Of a stretch of 43,371 bases of DNA, positions 28,881-36,833 are shown one piece after another. The DNA comes from a virus: the IMG/VR virus record IMGVR_UViG_3300020202_000036, positions 1 through 43,371 of that record. One strand, given 5' to 3'. Every line of letters starts with the position of its first letter. The stretch's first letter is position 1. The notes below the pieces were generated by a model, which was given only the letters and a program-made list of their open reading frames with translations, had not been told where the DNA came from and ran no database searches. The position numbers were made by a program, and so were the translations under genes.

Positions 28881-29859
28881 GATCCACCTTCTGTAAGATT
28901 TCGTCGTAATCGAACCGTTTGACGCAGGCGGGGTACAGGGCCTCTCCCTTGTCGTCGTAGACCATGCTCTCGCAATCCTCTGCCGTATGTATGGCCCTGT
29001 GGCAGGGAGAGCAACCGATTTTCGCCTGCATCGAGAAATCGTTCTTGTGGTACTTCGTCGTCTGAAAGATACTCGATGCCGTGCAGAGCATGACCTTGGG
29101 CGTTCCCCACATCCCTGCCGCAACCATAAGACCCGTTTCTCCGCCTATCACCATGTCCGCTTGCTTAGTCATGAGGATGACTTGCTTAATCGGGGTATTG
29201 CAGGTATGTCTGATACGCTCGTGCTTCCAGGTAGCCTTTGTGAGACCAGCATCTCCGGCCAGATAGATAAAGGCGTCCGGATGCCTCTCAAGTATCTCTC
29301 GGGTCAGTCGGGGCATCTCATGATAGACCTTGTGGCATCGGCTCCCGGCGAAGGGAACGATGACGACGAACTGGTCTTTGTGCCGCTCGCGCCAGCGGTC
29401 CGCCCATTCCAACTGCTCCGGCGTGAAGTAAAGACCCTCAAGTTCCATCGTCTCGGGGATCGGAAGTCCGCATCTTTCGAAAACCGCTTCATAGAAGTTC
29501 CTTCCCCCAAATATCCGTTGACGCTCGATGACCGGCAGATGAAACTCGTCTTGGAAGCGCTCCGCGATGCATTGAACTTCGAGCGTCCCGTTGATGTTTA
29601 AAACACGGTCAGGCTTTAAGTCGGCAATCAACCTCTCTTGGCGCTCCTTAATCAATCGTTCAATCTGATCTTCCGGGTACCGTTCGAACTCGCACACGGT
29701 GATTCCCGTGAACCGGGGATCTCCGTGAAAGAGTTCGTGCCCTTTGATATTGATCTCAAGATGGATGTCATAGACCTTGAGCAATTCGTTGATGGCGGGG
29801 AGTGTGTATATCCAATCCCCGTAGGCGCGATACCCGATTAGTAGAAGCTTTTGTTTCAT
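28834..29859 (-). CDS. GT9 (heptosyltransferase-like) glycosyltransferase 1
   Basis: A 341-residue protein. KLLLIGYRAYGDWIYTLPAI is the GT9 front and IGGETGLMVAAGMWGTPKVM the donor motif. CSPCHRAIHTAEDC parallels the metal motif of its paralogue. It is divergent from housekeeping heptosyltransferases at the front (YRAYGD for the usual GxxGD). First gene of the sugar cassette, just after a strong terminator-like hairpin. Confidence 0.8.
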   Translation of the reverse strand: MKQKLLLIGYRAYGDWIYTLPAINELLKVYDIHLEINIKGHELFHGDPRFTGITVCEFERYPEDQIERLIKERQERLIADLKPDRVLNINGTLEVQCIAERFQDEFHLPVIERQRIFGGRNFYEAVFERCGLPIPETMELEGLYFTPEQLEWADRWRERHKDQFVVIVPFAGSRCHKVYHEMPRLTREILERHPDAFIYLAGDAGLTKATWKHERIRHTCNTPIKQVILMTKQADMVIGGETGLMVAAGMWGTPKVMLCTASSIFQTTKYHKNDFSMQAKIGCSPCHRAIHTAEDCESMVYDDKGEALYPACVKRFDYDEILQKVDHVHEYLRRRIPSPVC

Positions 29860-29878
29860 GAGAAAAACGGATTGGGCA

Positions 29879-29897
29879 GGGGGCCTTTCGGCCCCCC
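29879..29897 (-). terminator. Hairpin before the sugar cassette
   Basis: GGGGGCC-GAAA-GGCCCCC on the minus strand is a very stable tetraloop hairpin. A T5 run follows about ten bases later. It lies between the decoration-like gene and the first GT9, so it could lower expression of the cassette relative to the capsid genes. Confidence 0.6.
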
Positions 29898-29916
29898 ACC
29901 CTCACCGTCCCCTTAA

Positions 29917-30333
29917 TTAACCCGGGAAGTCCTCCACCCAGCCCACATTGATAATCACCTTCGGGGTGGACGCTGCCGTCCCCGCCCCGTTCGTAATGAC
30001 CAAGTGGTCTCCCGCCGCGAAGTCCGTGCTTGTGGGCGACACGCTGAACGCCGCATTGTTGGCGTTGGTGCCGAAGGCGTTGGTGCCGAACTGCGACACC
30101 GAACCCGTCCCCGCAAGCGATTTCCCGAACTTCAGCGTAGGTCCCGCCGCCGTGCCGCCGGTCATGGCGACAATGCGGATCTTGTCGATGGTGCAAGCGT
30201 CCGTAATCGGAATACGGAAAAGCTCCGTATCCGAAGCCGCCGTCCCCGGAACGGAGACACCGGTCGAAGCGCCCACTACCATCTGCTGGCGAGTGTGAAA
30301 CCTCGCGTCGTCGTACTTGTAAGAATCAGCCAT
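29917..30333 (-). CDS. Head decoration-like structural protein
   Basis: A 138-residue beta-rich protein, high in alanine, glycine, threonine and serine, directly after the capsid gene. No signal peptide or enzyme motif. Size, composition and place suggest a head decoration or stabilising protein. Confidence 0.55.
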   Translation of the reverse strand: MADSYKYDDARFHTRQQMVVGASTGVSVPGTAASDTELFRIPITDACTIDKIRIVAMTGGTAAGPTLKFGKSLAGTGSVSQFGTNAFGTNANNAAFSVSPTSTDFAAGDHLVITNGAGTAASTPKVIINVGWVEDFPG

Positions 30334-30354
30334 TGGTTTTCTCCTTTCCCTGGA

Positions 30355-31323
30355 TTAAGCGACTGCGCTGTCCCACTTGATGATGCGGGCGTTGGTGGCG
30401 TCCTCGCGGTCGATCTTCCAACCGCCGATGAAGTACCAGCCAATGCCCTTGGACCGACCGTAGTCCGTCTCAACCTTCATCCGGACGTGCTCGGGCTCCA
30501 CCACGGCTTCACGGACGGTACCCTGTCCGAAGAAGTAGGCGTCCAGAGACAGCGTGCCGGGCCAGGTCTTGGCAGAGGTCGTCCGAGCCGTGGAGTTGTA
30601 GGTGTAGAGGGACGCGAACGTATCCTCCACGAACCGAACCCCGTAGTATCGGCCGATCTCGCCGTTCCACACCTTGTTGACGCCCGAGTCCGTGTACTGA
30701 TTGATGGACTCAAGCGCGTCCTTCACGCCGCGAAGCGCCGTGGGGGACCCGATGCAGACGTAATCGCCGCCCGCCTGGGAATAGCCGGGGACATTGCGCC
30801 GACGGAGTTCATCCACGATGTTCTTGACGTGATACAGGTTGAGCGCAGACGTGTTGGTCGCGGTTGCCGTGCCGTTGGTGGTCAGGGCGTAGCCGCTGGC
30901 GGAGGTGCCGACGTAGCGGAGGAGGGTCGAATTGAACTGACGCTCAACCTCACCGTCCATCACCTTCACCATGTCGTCCATGAGACCGGAACGGATGATC
31001 TCTTCCACGTCGAACTGAGACAAGGCCTCAATTTTGTGCGTGAAGGGAATCGCATTCCCGTACTCCGTGACGGTCAGCGTGCCCCAGCTGAGGGACTGCT
31101 GCGTCTCGTTCATGGTCGCGGTTTCGACCAGCTTGCCGCCGATGGTGCTGACGTTCGCCACGCGAAGCCAGTTGACCGTCTCGCCCACCTGCTTGCCAAA
31201 GGCTTCCTTCAGAGACACGAACTGACGGTACTTGAGGAGCGGCTGCGCCTCGTACTGAATCAGCTTGTTCAGCTTGTTGTTGGTCAGATACCCGCTTTGG
31301 GTAGACCAGAGCATTCCAGGCAT
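30355..31323 (-). CDS. Major capsid protein, N4-gp56-like
   Basis: A 322-residue protein. VETATMNETQQSLSWGTLTV and EYGNAIPFTHKIEALSQFDV, then DGEVERQFNSTLLRYVGT, and DYGRSKGIGWYFIGGWKI near the end follow the N4-gp56 family of HK97-fold capsid proteins, at the usual length. It is preceded by a scaffold-like gene and followed by a decoration-like gene. Confidence 0.85.
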   Translation of the reverse strand: MPGMLWSTQSGYLTNNKLNKLIQYEAQPLLKYRQFVSLKEAFGKQVGETVNWLRVANVSTIGGKLVETATMNETQQSLSWGTLTVTEYGNAIPFTHKIEALSQFDVEEIIRSGLMDDMVKVMDGEVERQFNSTLLRYVGTSASGYALTTNGTATATNTSALNLYHVKNIVDELRRRNVPGYSQAGGDYVCIGSPTALRGVKDALESINQYTDSGVNKVWNGEIGRYYGVRFVEDTFASLYTYNSTARTTSAKTWPGTLSLDAYFFGQGTVREAVVEPEHVRMKVETDYGRSKGIGWYFIGGWKIDREDATNARIIKWDSAVA

Positions 31324-31335
31324 AATTAATCTCCC

Positions 31336-32232
31336 TTACTTTCCCTGCCCTCGACGCATTTTGAGGTAATCATCCATGGTCCAGGGCTTATCGGGACTGT
31401 CTTCCTTGGCAGGAGCGGAACCGGGGGAACCAATGAGAGCAACGTCCTTTTTCGCGTCCTTCTTCTCTTCCATCTTTTGCTTGATGAAGAGTTCCCGGAC
31501 ACTTGGGAACACGCTCTCGCGGTATATCTTTTTGAGCCCTTCCGGAGTGTTCAGGTGCTTGTTGGCTTCATCCTTTTGGATAAGTTTGTCCAACTCGGCA
31601 GCGACAAGAGGACGGAACCTGTTAAACCCCGGAAACCCGGCTTTCGCCAAGTCCGTGTCTATCTGGCCCAGCGTGGCCTCACGGCCTTCCGCCTCTTTGC
31701 GCTCCCTTTCCTGACGCTCCCAATCCGCCCTCTTGGAATCGCCCGTTTTCAAGGCTTCAATGGAAGCCTTGAGCGTTTTGATTTCCTCGGACTGCTGACG
31801 GATGACCTTATCTAAGTCCGTCTCGCCCGGGTCGTCACTCGGGCGCTCCATGGACTTCTTGAGGTCGTTGAGAAGGACGGCCTGCTGCTCTTCCAGGATT
31901 TTGATCCTGGCCGCAGACTCTTTCTCCCGCTTTTCCGCTTCCTGCCTCTTGATCCGCTCCTCATGCAGAGCCGCATGGGGAACCATCTCAACCTTGCCGG
32001 TTTCATCCGGCTTGGCCTCATCCACGCCCTCTTTCTTGGACGTTTCCTCTCCTTTGACGGGGTGAGATTCCGAAGCCCCCTTGTCGGCGGGGGCGGCCGA
32101 AATCGGCTGCTCTTCCTTCTTCTCCTCTACGGGCGGCTTCTCCTCCGCCAGCGGCTGCTGCGACTTCTCGAACTGCTCGTAGATGGCGGCGCGGGCAGGG
32201 TCCGCGACTTCCTGTTTCTTATCGTCAGGCAT
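31336..32232 (-). CDS. Capsid scaffold-like protein
   Basis: A 298-residue, highly charged protein (K/E-rich) with long coiled-coil segments (ERIKRQEAEKREKESAARIK and following) and a proline/glutamate-rich disordered front. Lying directly before the capsid gene it is the expected internal scaffold. Confidence 0.75.
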   Translation of the reverse strand: MPDDKKQEVADPARAAIYEQFEKSQQPLAEEKPPVEEKKEEQPISAAPADKGASESHPVKGEETSKKEGVDEAKPDETGKVEMVPHAALHEERIKRQEAEKREKESAARIKILEEQQAVLLNDLKKSMERPSDDPGETDLDKVIRQQSEEIKTLKASIEALKTGDSKRADWERQERERKEAEGREATLGQIDTDLAKAGFPGFNRFRPLVAAELDKLIQKDEANKHLNTPEGLKKIYRESVFPSVRELFIKQKMEEKKDAKKDVALIGSPGSAPAKEDSPDKPWTMDDYLKMRRGQGK

Positions 32233-32301
32233 TGCATTCTCCTTATCGGGGGAGTCCCGAAGCCCTTTTTACGTGGATGGCGGCACGAAATCTGTAGCGA
32301 C

Positions 32302-32348
32302 AAAAAAGGGGTCGTGAAGCCCACGGTTGCCCGTGAGTTCACGACCCC
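32302..32348 (-). terminator. Rho-independent terminator before scaffold
   Basis: GGGGTCGTGAA pairs with TTCACGACCCC with an inner CCACGG/CCGTG stem; six T residues follow on the minus strand. It separates the packaging genes (terminase, portal) from scaffold and capsid. A new promoter or read-through control is therefore needed for the capsid genes. Confidence 0.85.
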
Positions 32349-32423
32349 TAATGGTCGATAGTGCCGGTGGAGATTTAGGCTCCTAAAGGGGGATCAGCCC
32401 ACCCGGTAAATCTGTACGGCTTC

Positions 32424-32777
32424 TCAGCCGAATATGCGGTCTAGAAGCCCTCTCTTTTTGGCCTCGCCGAAAGCCAACTCGCCTTCTTGCTTATAGGTGC
32501 TGATAAGGCTATGAATGACGTTCCCGTAGAGTTTGACTATCTGCTGCAACTGAATGACATAAGTCTTGTTCTCCGGGTCCGCATCTTCCAAAGCCTTCCG
32601 CGCGCGCGCCGCCGTTCTTTTGCAGGCCGCGTCTATGATCTTCCATCCGGGCCGGACAACGATATCCCGGACTTCAGACGAATTCTCCAAAGCATCCAAA
32701 AGAGCGATATCGTCCATCTCTTCGTAGTTAAGGTCTAAATCCTTAGATTCCACCCGCGCCCCCACGTTGCAAGTCAT
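32424..32777 (-). CDS. Hypothetical protein after portal
   Basis: A 117-residue, helical, charged protein (EEMDDIALLDALENSSEVRD, NKTYVIQLQQIVKLYGNVI) overlapping the portal gene by 35 bp. It is probably a packaging or head-assembly accessory. Confidence 0.7.
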   Translation of the reverse strand: MTCNVGARVESKDLDLNYEEMDDIALLDALENSSEVRDIVVRPGWKIIDAACKRTAARARKALEDADPENKTYVIQLQQIVKLYGNVIHSLISTYKQEGELAFGEAKKRGLLDRIFG

Positions 32778-34581
32778 TCGCCGGGCTCAGGAGATCGCCC
32801 ACCTGAGGCTGCATGGACCCCCGCGGTCCCTGAGCGCCGGGATCGCCAGTTCCCCCTGACTCTGGGGGCGGCGGCGGGACGTTCATGATGTAGCGCTGAA
32901 CGTCGCGTTTCCCGAACTTGGGCAAAAGGTCCTCCACGACCGCCGTCATATCGAACATCTTAAGACCCGAAGGAGGAACCGCGCCGGATGAGAGGAGCGC
33001 GATAGCCGCTTGATTGGACATAATCATCCGGTCCATGACCATAAGACCGTTGCGTATTTCCACCTCACGTCCCACTGTTCCCGCCCCCACGTTTACGATG
33101 CAGTCCGCCTCAAAGTCATCGATCTCATAGATGTCGTAAGAGAGATTGATCCCGGTCTTTTCCCGAAACCGTTCGTTGGCAACTCGGTAGATCGTCTCAT
33201 CCGTTTCAAAACGCTGGATCATGAAGGCCAAGAGAGAGAAGATTTCCCGAACATACGTCTCTGCCACGATGGCAATAAAAAGGTCAATTTTGGCGTTGGA
33301 CTCCTGAAGATTTATGCTGGCCGTGGTTGCTTTTTCATTCCGGCTCATGCCGTTCTTGATGTCCGTGACGGCGGAAAGCTCCTGCATCATAGCGTCATCA
33401 ACCTGGGCTTCCAGATAGGCGCTCTGCGTCACGTCGTTAATGTCCCTCTCTTTGACCGCCGTCACGTCGTCCATAAGCGTGTACGCGCCCGCGCGAGAAT
33501 TAATGAGACTCTGCAAGTCCACATTCCCAAACCGGGAGACAAACGTATGCTTGTTCATGGCGAGCGCCACATTGTCCTTCCGACGGTTTAAAGTATCGTT
33601 ATAGGACTCCTGCGGCCCCTCCCAAACTTCCGGGAACCCCTCGCCAAAGAGCTTGTGCGCGACGGGGAGACAGATGCCAAGAACCGCCGGAATACGGTCG
33701 CCGTAGGGACTCTTGCGCGGCTTCTTGTGGTACGCGCTCATGTCGCCATTGGTGACGCAGTAGCGAATCTCTTTCCCCTGCCGGTAAAAGCATTGAAAAA
33801 CGCGGTACTTGCCCGTTTCACCGCCTTTGACTTCCCCGTTGTTGTAGCGGCCGGGCGTCGGGTACTCATTCTCACCAGGATTCTGAAGCGGATCGCGTGT
33901 GTTGTAATTCCGGGCGGCGCGGACCTGGTTGTAAGGAGCCTTCACGGGCGTCCCGTTCTCGATGTTGCTTAGGCCCATCTCTTCCATCTCTTCCTTCGAC
34001 AAATAGCTCTCGAAGTAGATATACCGCATCTTGTCTTTCGTGCTGGCCGCGAAATCGGGATACACCTGCTCGGGCGGGAACGAATCAAAGCAAGGCTCGT
34101 CCGTCTCCCCGTCGTAATTCCAATACATGATCGCGGGCGCCACGCCGCACTCAAGGATGTCGAGGAACCCATGGATCATCTTCATGAAGAAACCCTGCCG
34201 CCGCATCATGTAGTCGCGACGGTATTCCGTCATGAACTGAAGAACTTTGGCCTTGAAGCTGTCCTCAGGACCTCGCCCTTCGATCTTGAAGTTGTCCAAT
34301 TCACGAAGAAAAGCGTTATAGAAAGACGCCAAGAGCCGGACGTTGTTAGACCAGCCCTTACGAAAGAAAATCTTGGAGCGCCCGCGCACCTGGGACCGCG
34401 TCTTCTCGTCTTCACCCCAAATACCTTTGACCAATCTAAGGTTCTTAGCCCAACGAGCCTCGTAGCTTTGCCGGTCCTTCTCGGACTGGTCTTTATTCTT
34501 TTTAAGAAGCGCCAAGTCTTCAGCGAAATCGCCCCGGGGCTCCTTCTTATCGTTATCCAAGTCCATAACTCCCGTCGCCAT
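32743..34581 (-). CDS. Portal protein (podovirus type)
   Basis: A 612-residue protein. A charged helical front with SYEARWAKNLRLVKGIWGED, then FDSFPPEQVYPDFAASTKDK (wing region), DTLNRRKDNVALAMNKHT, and a long helical stem, ending in a proline/glycine-rich tail. This is the pattern of short-tailed phage portals. It directly follows the large terminase, with a one-base gap. Confidence 0.8.
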   Translation of the reverse strand: MATGVMDLDNDKKEPRGDFAEDLALLKKNKDQSEKDRQSYEARWAKNLRLVKGIWGEDEKTRSQVRGRSKIFFRKGWSNNVRLLASFYNAFLRELDNFKIEGRGPEDSFKAKVLQFMTEYRRDYMMRRQGFFMKMIHGFLDILECGVAPAIMYWNYDGETDEPCFDSFPPEQVYPDFAASTKDKMRYIYFESYLSKEEMEEMGLSNIENGTPVKAPYNQVRAARNYNTRDPLQNPGENEYPTPGRYNNGEVKGGETGKYRVFQCFYRQGKEIRYCVTNGDMSAYHKKPRKSPYGDRIPAVLGICLPVAHKLFGEGFPEVWEGPQESYNDTLNRRKDNVALAMNKHTFVSRFGNVDLQSLINSRAGAYTLMDDVTAVKERDINDVTQSAYLEAQVDDAMMQELSAVTDIKNGMSRNEKATTASINLQESNAKIDLFIAIVAETYVREIFSLLAFMIQRFETDETIYRVANERFREKTGINLSYDIYEIDDFEADCIVNVGAGTVGREVEIRNGLMVMDRMIMSNQAAIALLSSGAVPPSGLKMFDMTAVVEDLLPKFGKRDVQRYIMNVPPPPPESGGTGDPGAQGPRGSMQPQVGDLLSPANDLQRGGAGGI

Positions 34582-34582
34582 G

Positions 34583-36226
34583 TCAGTAGCCCGTCACTTC
34601 TGAAACCGGCTCGTACTCCGGTGTATATTGGACGGCGGGGAACCAGTTCGTAACCGACTGGTGGATATACCGAAACGCGGCGTGAGCATCATGCGGGCCT
34701 TCATTGATCTTGTCTTTCATGCCCTTCTTCTCCTCGTTTTGGTAAGTATCTCGTTCCATCGTCCTGAAAGCCTGGATAAGAGGTTTCATCTCGGGCGTAT
34801 TGAAAATGAAAAGACTCGGTTTACCCGTTAGCGGATTAATCTTGAGTCTCTGCTTAATCACGTCTACGCCGGCATGAATGGAGCCCGTGAACTTCTGCGA
34901 TTCAAAGAGCGCCGGGATTGCGTTCTTGCCGCGCTTCAGTTCGAGATAAATATTGCGGTCGCCTAAGGCATGGTTCGTCGAGTTCGCGGACCTGTCGCAC
35001 CGCGTCCAGCCCAACCGATAGTTCCGCTCCTGCGCCCTACGGGCAAGGTCCGCTTTAATGTCCTCGGTATCCGCTGCCCGCTGATATAACCCGCAAACAT
35101 ATTCATTCCCTTCGCGGTCGAAAGCGCTCTCGACACAAACCGTCGGCTTGGACGTGTGCGGGTCCAAACCCCGATAGACGACGAAATCCTGATAATTTAT
35201 CGGAAACGGTTCGATCAAATGAATTTGAGGATCGAACAAATTTCCATAAATCAGACCCGTCAATGAAACGTAGTCGCCGAGGATACGCATCTTCTTTTCC
35301 TGGTAGCTCGTGATGTCCTTCAGAATCTCCTCGACGATGGACAGATTGGCCCGCTTGTTTGTGACGGAACTGAGCTTAAACCACTGGATCTTGTTGCCGT
35401 GGTCGTCGTTGGCCTTGTTGCAAAGGACGTGATAGCTCCAGCTGAGCCCACCCGTCGGCGTCCATCCAAATTGCATGTCCATCCGCAAAGCCGTCACGAG
35501 GCGGACCAGGTTCTCTTTGTAAATCCGGTAATCCGGTTCCTCGTCGAAATCAATCCCGTCCATGGGCGGCCCCTGATGACTCATCTCATCGGCCTTGTTG
35601 GACATAAACTCAATGGTCGAAATCAGCCCCTTGTCCTTCGGATCGATGAGAGTCAATGTATTGCTCTTTGCCGCAAATGACTTTTCCCAGGAACGGTCGA
35701 TCAGATAATCGCGCGGAACCCATTCCTTGTATTTCGGAATGACGTTCTTCTCAAGTCCATTGATGAGGTCCACGCCCACCGTTCGGTAATGTCGGGGCCG
35801 CTTCTTCAAAATGATGTGCTCTGGGAAAATTCCCTTGAGTGCGTTGGGAATGGCCCCGGTCGCCAAGATCAGGCGCCGGATCGTCATGACAAGGGACTTG
35901 CCCGCCTGGTTTCCTCCGGACTCTCCCACCATGTGAGACTCACTCTTAAACACGTCCAGCTGACCGTCAAACCGCTGCGGAATGTCCTCTTCCTTCAGAT
36001 GCCGCCGTAGAAGCGCCATTCCCTCGGGCGTGACCGTTCCATCCGATGGCTCAAAAAACCAGAAGGGGTCCGCTGCTTTTGCTTGCTCGATCCGTTCCAT
36101 GGTGTCACGTTCCATCTCCCGGATTTCCTCTAGGAGACGCTTTTTTTCCTCAACGGACATACGGCTGACCGGCTTATTCAGCCGCCGTTTCAGCGAGGAC
36201 GATGGGTCAGCCTGGATTTGAGGCAT
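34583..36226 (-). CDS. terL: Terminase large subunit
   Basis: A 547-residue protein with a helical front, an ATPase domain with Walker A GESGGNQAGKS (residues 101-111) and Walker B MDGIDFDEE (222-230), and a C-terminal RNase H-like nuclease starting at YRGLDPHTSKP with a late acidic/histidine block (GPHDAHAAFRY). It cuts and pumps DNA into the procapsid through the portal encoded next. Confidence 0.9.
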   Translation of the reverse strand: MPQIQADPSSSLKRRLNKPVSRMSVEEKKRLLEEIREMERDTMERIEQAKAADPFWFFEPSDGTVTPEGMALLRRHLKEEDIPQRFDGQLDVFKSESHMVGESGGNQAGKSLVMTIRRLILATGAIPNALKGIFPEHIILKKRPRHYRTVGVDLINGLEKNVIPKYKEWVPRDYLIDRSWEKSFAAKSNTLTLIDPKDKGLISTIEFMSNKADEMSHQGPPMDGIDFDEEPDYRIYKENLVRLVTALRMDMQFGWTPTGGLSWSYHVLCNKANDDHGNKIQWFKLSSVTNKRANLSIVEEILKDITSYQEKKMRILGDYVSLTGLIYGNLFDPQIHLIEPFPINYQDFVVYRGLDPHTSKPTVCVESAFDREGNEYVCGLYQRAADTEDIKADLARRAQERNYRLGWTRCDRSANSTNHALGDRNIYLELKRGKNAIPALFESQKFTGSIHAGVDVIKQRLKINPLTGKPSLFIFNTPEMKPLIQAFRTMERDTYQNEEKKGMKDKINEGPHDAHAAFRYIHQSVTNWFPAVQYTPEYEPVSEVTGY

Positions 36227-36594
36227 TATCTCTCGTAAGTGACCTGGAGACTACCATCAGAACCGCTAACTTTCAGGAAGCGAAAGTTACGCAGGTTGTC
36301 ATACCCCGTGATGGAAATGGTATCCCCATCCGTCGCTTTGTGGCCGGACGTGCTCGTGGGAGAGCTTCCGTTAATGGTCCAGCGCAGAGTCGCGGTTTCA
36401 ACGGTCATAAACGCCGACGTATCGGGATTAATCGACGGACCGGGCGAAGACAGCCGCGTCAAATACGCACTTGTCAGCGTTCGTGTGGACGTATCAACGG
36501 TCAAGGTTTCGAACGCATAAGCCACTTTGGGTTGAGCTGCGTAAGAGTTAAGCGCGGACAACCCCACTAGCGCGATGGTCAGAATGAGTTTCAT
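36226..36594 (-). CDS. Secreted protein with signal peptide (cassette gene 5)
   Basis: A 122-residue protein. MKLILTIALVGLSALNSYAAQ is a clear Sec signal with an SYA-A cleavage site. The mature part is beta-rich with no known motif. Its ATG overlaps the stop of the lipoprotein gene (TAATG). Confidence 0.8.
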   Translation of the reverse strand: MKLILTIALVGLSALNSYAAQPKVAYAFETLTVDTSTRTLTSAYLTRLSSPGPSINPDTSAFMTVETATLRWTINGSSPTSTSGHKATDGDTISITGYDNLRNFRFLKVSGSDGSLQVTYER

Positions 36595-36824
36595 TACTTG
36601 CCCTCCGGATTGAAGGAGCGCTGAGCGCTCCAGGCTGATTCAAAGATGTCTTTAAGGCTTTGGTACTTGTCCCAAAGCTGGCGATAGTTCATTTCCAGCT
36701 CTCTGTAATCGGAAGATTTCTCCTCAAACAGAGCTTGATAATCAATTTTTGGCGTGACCGGGACCGATTTCCCGGAGCAGCCGGCCAACAAAAATCCGCC
36801 AAAAATCGCTGCCTTAATTCGCAT
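36594..36824 (-). CDS. Lipoprotein with coiled coil (cassette gene 4)
   Basis: A 76-residue protein. MRIKAAIFGGFLLAGCSGKS has an LLAG-C lipobox; the rest is a helical coiled coil (YQALFEEKSSDYRELEMNYR and following). AAGGAGG precedes the ATG. Could be an outer-membrane anchor for the neighbouring secreted proteins or an o-spanin, although it lies far from the lysis genes. Confidence 0.8.
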   Translation of the reverse strand: MRIKAAIFGGFLLAGCSGKSVPVTPKIDYQALFEEKSSDYRELEMNYRQLWDKYQSLKDIFESAWSAQRSFNPEGK

Positions 36825-36833
36825 AGCGCCTCC

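Noticed and set aside
30004-31329. 441-residue plus-strand frame opposite the capsid gene
   Set aside because: Antisense shadow of capsid and decoration genes, with valine/arginine/glycine-rich composition typical of reverse frames.
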